Source: an uncultured Roseobacter sp.
GTDB lineage: Bacteria > Pseudomonadota > Alphaproteobacteria > Rhodobacterales > Rhodobacteraceae
Length of the DNA stretch: 64,000 nt
Assembly (NCBI RefSeq): GCF_947495275.1
Contig: NZ_CANLYL010000005.1
Location: 1 to 64,000, forward strand
Reading direction: 5' to 3'
This document shows positions 34,755-43,964 of this stretch, piece after piece; position 1 is the first letter of the stretch; every line of letters begins with the position of its first letter. The notes under the pieces were generated by a model. The model was not told the origin of the DNA. It searched no databases and worked only from the letters and a program-made list of their open reading frames with translations. The position numbers and the translations under genes were made by a program.

Positions 34755-35477
34755 TTAATGGGCGTCGAGTTTCTCAATATCTTCGCGGGCAGACAGCGTG
34801 AGTTGCTGAACTTCTTCGGCAAGGACCTTGAATTCCTGCGCGATGATGGCCAATCCCTTGCCGGCCTCTCCGGCTCTGGAGGCCTCTACAGAGGCATTGA
34901 TGGACATGGCGCGAACGTATCTGCCAATGCGCTCCAGTCTGTTGAGACTTTGGTCCAGCCGTGCGGCCGACTGCATTGCGCGTTCCAACTGTTCAGCGCG
35001 GCCGCTTTCAATGCCCGTCCAGAAACCCTCGACCAGCGCGCTCACGGCTTCAAAAAATTCCTTTTGGCCAAAGGCAATATAATCAAGAAGTTGTTTTTCC
35101 GGGATGCCGGTTTCCGTCGCGCTATCCTCAACCAGTTTTTCGGTGAGGTCAGCCATGCGGGTGATCACCTTCATTTCTGTTTTGTGATTCACGGAGATGG
35201 CAGCAAGCCAGACGCTCAACACATCCGGTAGGGTTTCAAATACGGCGACCCCTTCGACAACGCGCAGCGTATGACGGATGGTGCGTGCATGGGCCGCGAG
35301 TTCTTTCCCAAGAGCGTCACGTTCCTCCGCCGTCTTTTCGCCCGACAGCAGACTGACCGTCAAAGCCACACGCACAACCCGCGCCCGCAGTGTCGCCACG
35401 CGGTCAATCGCGTCACGATAGGGCAGGGTGTCGAGCAGTGCTGCGTCTGGCACCGCGATTTGGCTTTGAACATTCAT
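34755..35477 (-). CDS. Soluble chemoreceptor-like protein with a truncated MCP signalling domain
   Basis: A 240-residue protein without a membrane segment. The C-terminal part reads INASVEASRAGEAGKGLAIIAQEFKVLAEEVQQLT, which closely follows the tip-proximal region of the methyl-accepting chemotaxis signalling domain. The long hairpin expected on either side is short, and HAMP is missing. The N-terminal 150 residues are helical and unassigned. It could be a cytoplasmic sensor of the chemosensory system or a member that has lost signalling. It lies between the ilv operon and a two-component system. Confidence 0.75.
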   Translation of the reverse strand: MNVQSQIAVPDAALLDTLPYRDAIDRVATLRARVVRVALTVSLLSGEKTAEERDALGKELAAHARTIRHTLRVVEGVAVFETLPDVLSVWLAAISVNHKTEMKVITRMADLTEKLVEDSATETGIPEKQLLDYIAFGQKEFFEAVSALVEGFWTGIESGRAEQLERAMQSAARLDQSLNRLERIGRYVRAMSINASVEASRAGEAGKGLAIIAQEFKVLAEEVQQLTLSAREDIEKLDAH

Positions 35478-35601
35478 GCAAATGTCTTAGGGCGCGGTAT
35501 TTAAGAAACCTTCAACAGCGCAGGCCCCGATGCTGAAACTGCGCCCCACAGCTCAATTCTTTTGATGCCTGGAAACACGCGCCGCCACAGCTGTTCACGT
35601 T

Positions 35602-36249
35602 TCAGAAGCTGACGCCGGTACCTTGTAAAACCCCATGCTCTAAGGCGTATCGCGTCAGGCCCGCCGTGCTTGAAATTCCGAGTTTGCGTTTGATGTTCTT
35701 GCGGTGGGTTTCGACCGTCCTGACGGATATATCCAGGGCCATTGCCACCTCCTTGTTGGATTTTCCCTGGGCCAGTTGCAGCAGGATGGTTTGTTCGCGC
35801 CCGGTCAGCGCCTCGCGTGCGTCCCCGTCCTTGGGCTCCAGCGATCCCTTCGCCCCGGTGCAAAGATACCGTTGACCGGCCATCACGGCGTCAATTGCGT
35901 GTTTGATTTCATCTGTCGGGACGTCCTTGAGCACGTATCCCATCGCGCCATGGCTGAGGGCGGACGAAATGTATTCAGGGCTATCGTGCATCGACAGCAC
36001 CAGAATGCGGGTGCTTGGGCGTTTTTCCAGCAGGATCTCGGTGGCGGTAAGCCCGCCCATCTCCGGCATGTTGAGATCCATCAGGATGACATCGGGGTTG
36101 AACGCCTCGACCCGGTCGATGGCCTCGCGGGCAGTGTTACAGGTCCCGACGACAGAGATATCGTCATAGCTTTCAAGGATGGATTGAATACCCTCCGCAA
36201 CCATCGGGTGGTCATCCACGATCAGTACTCTGATGGGTTTTGGGGTCAT
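35602..36249 (-). CDS. NarL/LuxR-family response regulator
   Basis: A two-component response regulator of 215 residues. The receiver domain has the acidic pair in VDDHP (about 11-12), the phosphorylation aspartate Asp58 in VILMDLN, and a conserved lysine in VLKDVPTDE. The C-terminal LuxR-type helix-turn-helix reads LTGREQTILLQLAQGKSNKEV and VRTVETHRKNIKRKL. Its start overlaps the stop of the kinase gene by four bases. It probably controls the divergent TRAP operon through the palindrome between them. Confidence 0.9.
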   Translation of the reverse strand: MTPKPIRVLIVDDHPMVAEGIQSILESYDDISVVGTCNTAREAIDRVEAFNPDVILMDLNMPEMGGLTATEILLEKRPSTRILVLSMHDSPEYISSALSHGAMGYVLKDVPTDEIKHAIDAVMAGQRYLCTGAKGSLEPKDGDAREALTGREQTILLQLAQGKSNKEVAMALDISVRTVETHRKNIKRKLGISSTAGLTRYALEHGVLQGTGVSF

Positions 36250-37673
36250 GCTGGCACCTTCTGCGTAGAGGCCTTTTCGGATTCAGGGGACAGGAGATGG
36301 GACAAGGGGACGCTGACTTCAATGATCGTGCCAGTCCCTGCTCTGGGAGAATCGACGCGAAACTCACCCTCGAGCTGCTCAACGCGTTCCTGCATGTTGC
36401 GCAGGCCCAATCCCATCATCGGCCCGGAATGGCTATCCGGCAACCCCCGGCCATTGTCTTCTATGCGCAAGGTGGCCCCTTTTTTATGCCCGCGCAGATC
36501 GATTTTGACATGGCTCGCATTGGCGTGCCTCTCGATATTGGTCAGCGCTTCCTGCGCAATTCTGTAAAGCGCGATCTTGGCCTCGCCATCCAGGCGGTTG
36601 CGAAACACGACGGTCTGGAAATCGGTGGTCATGCCGGTACGCAGGCGAAAATCCTCTGTCAGCGCTTTCAGGGCAGGGCCGAGGCCAAGGTCGTCCAGAA
36701 CCCCGGGGCGCAGGTCGCGGCTGATCCTGCGGACTTCCGAGATTGCCTCGCCCAGCGTTTCGATGCCCTTGCCAAGCGGATCGGCGGCGGTGGGGTCTTG
36801 CCGATCAAGTTTGCGGCGGGCCGTATCAAGTGCGTAACGCACACCGACCAGCAATTGACTGATCCCGTCGTGAAGTTCGCGGGCCACGCGGCCGCGTTCC
36901 TCTTCCTGGGCGTCGAGGACCCGCTGCGTCAGTTTCTTGAGTTTGGCATCCGCAAGACGTCTTTCACGGATGTTCAGCGCCATTCCGGTTGTGAAAACGA
37001 TCAGGAGGGCGGCAAAAGTGATGAGCCCGATATAGAGGAACGTTTGCTGTACGCGGGCTTCGACATCGGCACGGGCAGATGCGACCGTGGCCAACACGTC
37101 GTCAATAAAAACCCCGGTCCCGACCGCCCATCGCCAACTGGGAAAGCTGGTCACATAGGTGATCATCCGCGCCTCTTCCCCGGTCGAGGGCTTGGGCCAG
37201 AGATAGCTGTGATATCCGGCCCCTGATCGGGCAATGCGGATAATCTCGTCGACAATTGGCGTTCCTTCGCTATCCTTGAGGCCCGTCCAATTCTGGTTGA
37301 TCCGATCTGTCTGACGCGGGCTGACAAGGTTGGTGCCGTCATAATCATAGACAAAGAAGAACCCTTCGGAGCCGTAGATCATCGCCGACAGAATCTGGGC
37401 AACCTGATCGCGCGCTTCCTGATCATCCGGTGCCGCATTGCCATAGATAAAGTAGAACCCGTTGCGCGCCTGGGTCACGTAGTTGCGCAACTCGGCCTTC
37501 TTGGCTTCGATCAATTGCGTCTCAAGCGCCTTGATCTCCCGCTCAGCCAGAGCGCGCGATTGAATGGCCACCAGAACCGCAATGGCGGCAACCGCCGCGA
37601 CAAGCGGCACGGTCGCCACCAGCGACAGTTTCTGGGCATAGCTGGGCCGGAACAAAGCGCCAAGTCGTCTCAT
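36246..37673 (-). CDS. Membrane sensor histidine kinase with Cache domain (NarX-type kinase core)
   Basis: A 475-residue sensor. A first membrane helix lies near 18-36 and a second near 210-230, enclosing a periplasmic single-Cache domain (GFYFIYGNAAPDDQEA ... YDYDGTNLVSP ... RWAVGTGVFIDDV). The cytoplasmic part has a HisKA_3 dimerisation helix with His268 in ARELHDGISQLLVGVRYAL and the HATPase domain (EALTNIERHANASHV, RIEDNGRGLP, GLGLRNMQERVEQLEG). I prefer the start at MRRLGALF. Cache domains of this type often bind small carboxylates, which fits the adjacent 2-oxoacid-type TRAP transporter. Confidence 0.88.
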   Translation of the reverse strand: MRRLGALFRPSYAQKLSLVATVPLVAAVAAIAVLVAIQSRALAEREIKALETQLIEAKKAELRNYVTQARNGFYFIYGNAAPDDQEARDQVAQILSAMIYGSEGFFFVYDYDGTNLVSPRQTDRINQNWTGLKDSEGTPIVDEIIRIARSGAGYHSYLWPKPSTGEEARMITYVTSFPSWRWAVGTGVFIDDVLATVASARADVEARVQQTFLYIGLITFAALLIVFTTGMALNIRERRLADAKLKKLTQRVLDAQEEERGRVARELHDGISQLLVGVRYALDTARRKLDRQDPTAADPLGKGIETLGEAISEVRRISRDLRPGVLDDLGLGPALKALTEDFRLRTGMTTDFQTVVFRNRLDGEAKIALYRIAQEALTNIERHANASHVKIDLRGHKKGATLRIEDNGRGLPDSHSGPMMGLGLRNMQERVEQLEGEFRVDSPRAGTGTIIEVSVPLSHLLSPESEKASTQKVPA

Positions 37674-37781
37674 GGCACACTGGTTACGTCGAAATTGAGT
37701 CGAATCAAAGCGATCGGATTGCCGATTTCGCATCAAAATCACCGGTCAAGCTTGGGAACCAGCTCAAAACTGGCCAAAAAA

Positions 37782-37800
37782 AATGACCAAAGTGGTCATT
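37782..37800. promoter_or_regulatory. Perfect palindrome between sensor kinase and TRAP operon
   Basis: AATGACCA - AAG - TGGTCATT: two 8-bp arms with a three-base centre, about 110 bases before the kinase start and 125 bases before dctP. It is a strong operator candidate for the adjacent response regulator. A smaller dyad, AGTGT-GGCG-ACACT, lies near 37851. Confidence 0.55.
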
Positions 37801-37924
37801 TCACCGCCGATCTACGCAGTAGTAGGTATTTTAATTGGCGACGGCCTCGCTAGTGTGGCGACACTCGAAACGACCTGCGCGCGAGATCGGCTGCGTGGGC
37901 GTCATAATTGGGAGGAGTATCTAA

Positions 37925-39013
37925 ATGGATCGTCGTTCATTTCTGAAGACATCTGCACTTGGCGGCACCGCTGCCGCAGCCGGCACTCTGGCCGCACCCG
38001 CTTACGCTCAAGGTAACCGCTCGCTGACCATGGTTACATCCTGGCCCCGTGGTTTCGCGGTGCTGGACGACGCCGCCACCTATTTCGAAAACATGGTTGG
38101 TGCCATGTCAGACGGAACGCTGACCATCGACAAGAAAGCCCCCGGTGAACTGGTTGGCGCATTCGAGGTGTTCGATGCGGTCTCTTCCGGTCAGGCGGAT
38201 ATGTACCACTCGGCGGATTACTATTTCATCGGCCAACACCCGGGGTATGCCTACTTCACCGCCGTGCCCTTCGGCGGCACAGCGCAGGAACTGACAAATT
38301 GGTATCACCACGGTGGCGGACATGATCTGCACAGCGAACTGGGCGAAATCTTCAACCTGAAATCCTTCCTGGCAGGCAACTCCGGATCACAATCCGGTGG
38401 CTGGTTCCGCAACGAGATCAACTCGGCGGGCGATTTCAACGGTCTGAAGTTCCGTATGCCCGGTCTGGGCGGCAAGGTGCTGGGCAAGCTGGGCGCCTCC
38501 GTGCAGAACATCCCCGGGGGCGAGCTTTATCAGGCGCTGTCTTCCGGTGCTCTGGACGGCCTGGAATGGGTTGGTCCCTTCGCGGACGAACGCGCTGGCT
38601 TCCAGGAAGTTGCGAAGGTTTACTACACTGCCGGTTTCCACGAGCCGGGTTCCGGTCTTGCCTGTGGCGTCAACCTCGATGTCTACAATGACCTCAGCCC
38701 CGCGCATCAGGCGATCATCGCCAATGCGGCGATGGCAACGACGCACATCCAGCTGGCCGAAACACTGGCCAACAATGGCGCGGCCCTTGCGCGTCTTCAG
38801 GCGCAGGGCGTGAAAACGCTGCAATTCCCCGATGATGTCTGGGATGCCTTTGGTGCTGCGTCCAAGGAAGTCATGGACGAGAACATGAACGACGAGCTCT
38901 TTGCGAAAATCCGCACAAGCTTCGAGGAATCAGTGGCCACAAGCTCTGACTGGCTATTGAAGTCCGATGGCTTCTATGTCGAGCAGCGTAACCGCGTTCT
39001 GGCAAACGGCTGA
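37925..39013 (+). CDS. TRAP transporter substrate-binding protein (TakP/DctP type)
   Basis: Periplasmic binding protein of a TRAP uptake system, 362 residues. The N-terminus is a twin-arginine signal (MDRRSFLKTSALGGTAAAAG, cleavage after AYAQ). The mature protein follows the TakP branch: VTSWPRGFAVLDDAATYF, GLKFRMPGLGGKVL, and LDGLEWVGPFADERAGF. TakP of Rhodobacter binds 2-oxoacids such as pyruvate, so a 2-oxoacid or lactate-like carboxylate is the probable ligand. It begins the dctPQM operon and is followed by a G+C-rich hairpin. Confidence 0.9.
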   Translation: MDRRSFLKTSALGGTAAAAGTLAAPAYAQGNRSLTMVTSWPRGFAVLDDAATYFENMVGAMSDGTLTIDKKAPGELVGAFEVFDAVSSGQADMYHSADYYFIGQHPGYAYFTAVPFGGTAQELTNWYHHGGGHDLHSELGEIFNLKSFLAGNSGSQSGGWFRNEINSAGDFNGLKFRMPGLGGKVLGKLGASVQNIPGGELYQALSSGALDGLEWVGPFADERAGFQEVAKVYYTAGFHEPGSGLACGVNLDVYNDLSPAHQAIIANAAMATTHIQLAETLANNGAALARLQAQGVKTLQFPDDVWDAFGAASKEVMDENMNDELFAKIRTSFEESVATSSDWLLKSDGFYVEQRNRVLANG

Positions 39014-39030
39014 TACCGGCCAATCACCGG

Positions 39031-39057
39031 CGAGGGGCCATTGGTTGTGGCCCCTCG
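39031..39057 (+). promoter_or_regulatory. Intercistronic hairpin after the TRAP binding-protein gene
   Basis: CGAGGGGCC - ATTGGTTGT - GGCCCCTCG, a perfect 9-bp stem 17 bases after the dctP stop. There is no U-tract, so readthrough into dctQ is expected. The same arrangement follows the sugar ABC binding-protein gene, suggesting 3' stabilisation of the binding-protein message. Confidence 0.6.
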
Positions 39058-39135
39058 TTGACCTAAGATCCGATCAAACCAGGATCACGCGACACCTTGA
39101 GCCGCATATGCGCGGGCATCAAGGGAGGGGGAACT

Positions 39136-40068
39136 ATGGAAAATGAAGTAGACGCAGCAGGCGGGTCGCTCTCTGTCATCTTTGACGGTGTGTTGTGGTT
39201 TTTCACCAACATCGGCCTCGCCGTTTACAACTTTTTCTATGCGATCTCTCATCCGTCGCTCTGGCTGGACTGGACCGACAAACAGGCGATCATGCGGTTT
39301 GTCTACTACGGCGGATCGGTCGAGTTTTTCTTTGTTGTCCTGACCGCTTTCCTGATCATGTTCGCCATCGGTTTGTGGCGCAATGACATCATGTGGGGCT
39401 ATGTCCGGGTGCTGGAAGGGTTCGCCAATACAGTCGGACGCTTCTTTGCCTGGGCGGGGCTGTTGATGGTCCTGCAACAGATTATCATCGTTTTCATGCA
39501 GCGGATTTTCACACGGCCGGATATCTCCGTCGGCTTCGGTATCCCATTGCAGTTTGACATCAGCTGGTTCGCTGAAGAGCTGAAACTTTACAACGCCTTG
39601 GTCGTTTGTCTTTGCATGGCCTACACCTTTGTGCAGGGCGGGCACGTGCGGGTCGATCTGGTTTATTCGGCGGTCAAATTCCGCACCAAGAAGGTCATCG
39701 ACATGTTTGGTGCCATCTTCTTTATGATGCCGGTCGCCGTCCTGATCTGGATGTATGGCTGGTACTTCATGTGGCGTCATCTGATCGTGCCGAAACCGTC
39801 CGCCTCCGACACGCTTGACCGGCTGATCAACAAATCGCGCGCGCTGCGCTGGAACGTTGAAACCATCGGCTTCAGCCCCAATGGGTTCAACGGCTATTTC
39901 CTCTTCAAGGTGCTGCTCTGTGCTTTCACCGCCATGCTTTTCCTCCAGGCGATGGCGATGTTCTACCGCTCCTATCTGGAGTGGAAAGAAGGCCCGGAGA
40001 GCGAAGGCAAGTACCTCGACCGTGACACCCTGGGTGACGGTGAAGAAGCCTACGAAGGCACACACTAA
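39136..40068 (+). CDS. TRAP transporter small permease (DctQ type, long form)
   Basis: Small membrane subunit that bridges binding protein and large permease. It is 310 residues, longer than the usual 160-200, as seen in the mannitol/chloroaromatic-type and TakQ-like subfamily. Membrane segments are seen near 20-38, 55-80, 100-125, 155-175, 205-225 and 265-285. The start at MENEVDAAGG follows GGGAGGGGG by four bases. It lies 35 bases before the large permease gene. Confidence 0.85.
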   Translation: MENEVDAAGGSLSVIFDGVLWFFTNIGLAVYNFFYAISHPSLWLDWTDKQAIMRFVYYGGSVEFFFVVLTAFLIMFAIGLWRNDIMWGYVRVLEGFANTVGRFFAWAGLLMVLQQIIIVFMQRIFTRPDISVGFGIPLQFDISWFAEELKLYNALVVCLCMAYTFVQGGHVRVDLVYSAVKFRTKKVIDMFGAIFFMMPVAVLIWMYGWYFMWRHLIVPKPSASDTLDRLINKSRALRWNVETIGFSPNGFNGYFLFKVLLCAFTAMLFLQAMAMFYRSYLEWKEGPESEGKYLDRDTLGDGEEAYEGTH

Positions 40069-40103
40069 AAAAGATGCTGCGGCACATTAAGGGACACTGA
40101 CAC

Positions 40104-42458
40104 ATGTTTTTCGGTCTAGACGGCGTCGAAGTTGGCCTCATCATCGTTTTCATCTGCCTGTTCGGAGGTATCCTGTCCGGGTTCCCGGTGGCTTTCGCCA
40201 TTGCCGGGGCAGGGATCATCTCCTTCGGGATCATCGCCGCGCTGGACAGCGCGGGACTGCTGATCCATCAGGCGATTGACACCAGTTCCCAGGTCTACCG
40301 CGATCTGGTCAATTCCGGCGTCAAGGCGGATACGATATCGGTTTTCCGATACCCCGAATTGCCGCGGATTGAAGAGGCCGTTTTCCCGAAAGGCTGGGAG
40401 GTTGCGCTGGACCGTAACGTCTCCTTCGTCGTCAACCGGATGAACGAGCGGGTGCTTGCCGGGCAATCCATCGAAACCCTGCTGGCCGTTTTGATGTTCG
40501 TCCTGATGGGCATCACGCTGGAGCGTTCCAAGATCGCGAATGACCTGCTGACCACCATGGCGCGCGTCTTTGGCCCGCTGCCCGGCGGTCTGGCCGTTTC
40601 CATCGTGGTTGTGGGCGCGTTTCTGGCGGCTTCCACCGGTATCGTTGGCGCGACGGTGGTGACCATGGGGCTCTTGGCGCTGCCCACGATGTTGCGCAAT
40701 GGGTATTCGCCGGAGCTTTCCACCGGCGTCATCGCTGCTTCCGGCACCCTGGGGCAGATCATCCCGCCCTCCATCGTGATTGTTCTGCTGGGCACCCTTG
40801 CGGGAGATCTCTATTCCGCAGCGCAGGAAAAGCGCGCTGTTGTTGCGGGATGTACGGACGCTTTGACCTATCTGGGTCAACCTGCTGTGCTGTCGGTGGG
40901 AACCTTGTTCCAGGCGGCCTTGCTGCCGGGCATCATGCTGGCGCTTCTTTATGCGCTCTATGCCTTTGGCTATGCGCTCTTGAACCCTGACAAGGCACCT
41001 GCCGTGCCGATGGGTAGCACCAATGCGGAACCGGTGACACGCTCGGAAGCCTTCACGTGGTTCCTGGGCGCGCCTGTTGCGCTGATCGTTGGTGTGGTGC
41101 TTCTGGGCAACCTCGGCATTGTCGGTGATCAATCCACCGATGTATCGCGGTATTCGGACATTGGCGAAGGCGCGTCCTTGCGCACCAATGTCGGCCCCGA
41201 CTGTCAGGCGTCGATGATCGAACTGCATGGGCAGGAGGCCTGGGATGCCGCCGTTGCGCAACAGACGGCAATCAACGATGCGGGCGGTGTTCAGCAATCC
41301 GAAAGACTGTCCGAAGAAGCGCTTGCGGAGGCTCGTGCGAATAAAATCGCCAATGCAGCCCCCATTGGCACCGGTGTGGCGATCATCGTTCTGATGCTGT
41401 CGCTGTTTCTGACCACGGCGCGCGGCGTATCGCCGTCCAGCCCGGTGCAACCGCTGTTGATCGGGGCCGTCGGCGCTGTAGTGATGATCCTTGCGGATAT
41501 TCTGCTGATCTCGCCATCGACCTCGCCCGGCGGGCTGGTTGTGATGTTGGCTATACCCTTCGCGGCGCTGATGTATGGGGTCGTTCATGCGACAAAGATA
41601 TGTGCTCAAAACGAGCTGATCCGCGTGGTTTTCCCGCCGCTGGTTCTTATCGTGGCGGTTCTGGGGTCGATCCTTGGTGGCATTACCAATCCGACGCCGG
41701 CTGCGGCCTTGGGTGCCGGTGGTGCGATCATGCTGGCGGCTTACCGGAAACTGAAGGATCAGGACCGGTCGCCCAAACTGATTATCTGGTCAACGCTGGC
41801 CATCATCGCCTGTATCCTTGTCGGCATCAATTTCGATCTGCGGATCAACCAGGATGAGGTTGGTTTCCAGAGCTGGTTTGCGTTCTTCGTGGCCTATGTC
41901 GCCTATCTCTATGCGCTGTTCGGGCTGCTGTTCTCCTGCTGGATCCTCTACACCTCCGGCGTTCTGAGCCCGGTGGTGCGCGAGACCGCCAAGGTCACCA
42001 GCATGGTTTTCACCATTCTGATCGGGTCGCAGCTTCTGAATCTCGTGGTAATCTCCTTTGGCGGAGAGCACTATATTCAGCAGTTCCTGAAATCCTTCGA
42101 CAATGAGTTCACGGTCTTTCTGATCGTCATGCTGGTCCTGTTCGTTCTGGGCTTTGTGCTGGATTTCCTCGAAATCATCTACATCGTGATCCCGATCGTC
42201 GGGCCTGTTATCTATGGCGGTACGTTTGACCCCAAATGGGTAACGATCATGATCGCGGTGAACCTGCAAACCTCCTTCCTGACGCCGCCTTTCGGGTTTG
42301 CGCTGTTCTATCTGCGCGGCGTGGCGCCGAAGGAAGTCACCACGGGCCACATTTATCGTGGGATCATCCCGTTTGTGCTCATTCAGGTGGCTGGACTTGC
42401 CCTGCTCTGGACCTTCCCAAGCATCGTCACGATCGTGCCTGATCTGATCCCGAATTGA
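40104..42458 (+). CDS. TRAP transporter large permease (DctM type, extended)
   Basis: Main transport subunit, 784 residues, nearly double the common 430. Hydrophobic segments cover most of the chain. TRAP landmarks include GVEVGLIIVFICLFGGILSGFPVAFAI (N-terminus), TGIVGATVVTMGLLALPTM, GTLGQIIPPSIVIVLLG, and LDFLEIIYIVIPIVGPV near the end. Two soluble insertions (about 55-125 and 325-410) and extra membrane helices separate the conserved parts. It ends the operon and is followed by a terminator. Long antisense frames over it have no coding character. Confidence 0.88.
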   Translation: MFFGLDGVEVGLIIVFICLFGGILSGFPVAFAIAGAGIISFGIIAALDSAGLLIHQAIDTSSQVYRDLVNSGVKADTISVFRYPELPRIEEAVFPKGWEVALDRNVSFVVNRMNERVLAGQSIETLLAVLMFVLMGITLERSKIANDLLTTMARVFGPLPGGLAVSIVVVGAFLAASTGIVGATVVTMGLLALPTMLRNGYSPELSTGVIAASGTLGQIIPPSIVIVLLGTLAGDLYSAAQEKRAVVAGCTDALTYLGQPAVLSVGTLFQAALLPGIMLALLYALYAFGYALLNPDKAPAVPMGSTNAEPVTRSEAFTWFLGAPVALIVGVVLLGNLGIVGDQSTDVSRYSDIGEGASLRTNVGPDCQASMIELHGQEAWDAAVAQQTAINDAGGVQQSERLSEEALAEARANKIANAAPIGTGVAIIVLMLSLFLTTARGVSPSSPVQPLLIGAVGAVVMILADILLISPSTSPGGLVVMLAIPFAALMYGVVHATKICAQNELIRVVFPPLVLIVAVLGSILGGITNPTPAAALGAGGAIMLAAYRKLKDQDRSPKLIIWSTLAIIACILVGINFDLRINQDEVGFQSWFAFFVAYVAYLYALFGLLFSCWILYTSGVLSPVVRETAKVTSMVFTILIGSQLLNLVVISFGGEHYIQQFLKSFDNEFTVFLIVMLVLFVLGFVLDFLEIIYIVIPIVGPVIYGGTFDPKWVTIMIAVNLQTSFLTPPFGFALFYLRGVAPKEVTTGHIYRGIIPFVLIQVAGLALLWTFPSIVTIVPDLIPN

Positions 42459-42484
42459 TCGTCACGTCAGCGAGATCCAAAGGA

Positions 42485-42517
42485 GAGGGGGCCACCGGCC
42501 CCCTCATGACATTTTTT
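42485..42517 (+). terminator. Terminator of the TRAP operon
   Basis: Stem GAGGGGGCC - ACC - GGCCCCCTC (42485-42505) followed after a few bases by TTTTTT. It begins 27 bases after the dctM stop and separates the operon from the convergent bpt gene. Confidence 0.65.
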
Positions 42518-42577
42518 GATTGGGATGCGGAACTGCACGGGCAGGGATATGCCCGGGCCATTGCACTGTTGGTAGCG

Positions 42578-43396
42578 TCAGGTCGTGGGGCGGGTGTCCG
42601 GAAGATGGATATTGGCTACCTGTTCCGCAATCGGATCCGTTGAAAGCGGATGTGTATCGGCGCTGAAGGTGGACGGATCTTTCATCTTCTGCCACTTGCC
42701 GCCGATATAGACCTCAAGCCCTGAAAACTTGGATTTATACCCCATCTTTTGGCTGCCCGGCACCCAATATCCGAGGTAGACATAAGGCAAATCCGCTTCT
42801 TGCGCGATCTTGATATGGTCAAGGATCATGTAGGTTCCCATGGACCGCTTGGGGCAATCGGGCGCGTAAAATGAATAGACCATGCTCAAACCATCGGCGA
42901 GTACATCCGTCAGGCTCACGCCGACCAGCGCATTGCTGTCACGATTGGTGTATTCGACGACGCGACTGCGGATCGGGGTTTCCTCGATCATCGCCGCAAA
43001 TTCGAAGACATCCATATCCGCCATACCTCCTTCGGCGTGGCGGCTGTCCAGATAGGTGCGGAACAACTCATATTGTTCCTCTGATGCCCAAGGCGAGGTG
43101 GCACGGCGTTCAAGGTCTTCATTGCGGTTCATGGTCCGGCGTTGGCTGCGAGAGGCTGTAAACGCACTGACGTCGATCCGAGCGCTCAGGCAGGCTGAGC
43201 ATTCTGCACAGGAGGGGCGGTAGAGCACGTTCTGGGACCGGCGAAACCCCTGTTGCGACAGGCTATCATTGAGCTTGTCAGCATTGTCGCCCTGCAACGC
43301 CGTGAACAGCTTACGTTCCATCCGGCCCTCAAGGTAGGGGCACGGCTGCGGCGCAGTCACATAGAACTGAGGAGCAATGGGCAGTGTGTGGCGCAT
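42578..43396 (-). CDS. bpt: Aspartate/glutamate leucyltransferase (Bpt, N-end rule)
   Basis: Transfers leucine from Leu-tRNA to N-terminal Asp or Glu of proteins, marking them for ClpS/ClpAP degradation. The 272 residues have the N-terminal cysteine region ([37 protein letters not shown]) and the GNAT-like core ([47 protein letters not shown]). I start at [14 protein letters not shown], the usual family N-terminus. It belongs to the ATE-C/Bpt class. Confidence 0.92.
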   Translation of the reverse strand: MRHTLPIAPQFYVTAPQPCPYLEGRMERKLFTALQGDNADKLNDSLSQQGFRRSQNVLYRPSCAECSACLSARIDVSAFTASRSQRRTMNRNEDLERRATSPWASEEQYELFRTYLDSRHAEGGMADMDVFEFAAMIEETPIRSRVVEYTNRDSNALVGVSLTDVLADGLSMVYSFYAPDCPKRSMGTYMILDHIKIAQEADLPYVYLGYWVPGSQKMGYKSKFSGLEVYIGGKWQKMKDPSTFSADTHPLSTDPIAEQVANIHLPDTRPTT

Positions 43397-43467
43397 AAGT
43401 TCCCGACGGTTAACTCGCCTTAAGATAGCAAGCCAAGTGCCCGTCGCCAAGGCGAAGTTTCAGGCCA

Positions 43468-43908
43468 TCAGCGGCGTGTTGCGCGTCGGTTGATCATCAC
43501 CGTGCCCAGGGCGTGGTCGGAAAGGCCCTGTCCGCGTGCCGTGGTCGCCATCAGAACCATCGAAATCAGCTGAAGCGGGGCAATGGCCCAGCTGATCGTA
43601 TAGCCCAATGTATGTGCAAAGGCGGCTCCCAGATCAAACCTTGATCCATCCGCGCGGCGCAATTCGATTGCGAAGAGACGCATGCCCCAGGTGGCCGATC
43701 CATTGGCAAGCGTGATTGTTCTGTAGATGAAACCTACCAGCAGGAACAGAAGCGGGAAAAAGAACAGGCCGGTGAATGCGGTAAATGGCAGGATCACGAG
43801 GCAGCCAACAAAGGTCAGAACCGCATCCACCGCCCATGCAAGAAGGCGTTTGAGGGGCACGTCCTTGTAAAAATCTGATTGGGCATATGGATCAGGTGTG
43901 GCGGTCAT
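43468..43908 (-). CDS. RDD-family membrane protein
   Basis: A 146-residue inner-membrane protein with three hydrophobic segments (about 22-45, 48-68 and 108-130). The RDD pattern is partly changed: RLLAWAVDAVL near 24-34 contains the conserved Arg and Asp positions of the first helix. RDD proteins are poorly understood; some are linked to ion transport. It lies between the DUF2852 and bpt genes in the same direction. Confidence 0.8.
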   Translation of the reverse strand: MTATPDPYAQSDFYKDVPLKRLLAWAVDAVLTFVGCLVILPFTAFTGLFFFPLLFLLVGFIYRTITLANGSATWGMRLFAIELRRADGSRFDLGAAFAHTLGYTISWAIAPLQLISMVLMATTARGQGLSDHALGTVMINRRATRR

Positions 43909-43964
43909 GGGGTTTCTCTAGATGAAGGTGGGGTGCCGGCGCAATGCCCCGGCACATTTTGATA

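Noticed and set aside
40116-41609. Long minus-strand frame of about 500 codons inside dctM
   Set aside because: Its product is rich in Arg, Gln and His without domains, as expected for the antisense of hydrophobic G+C-rich coding DNA; dctM is clearly the real gene.
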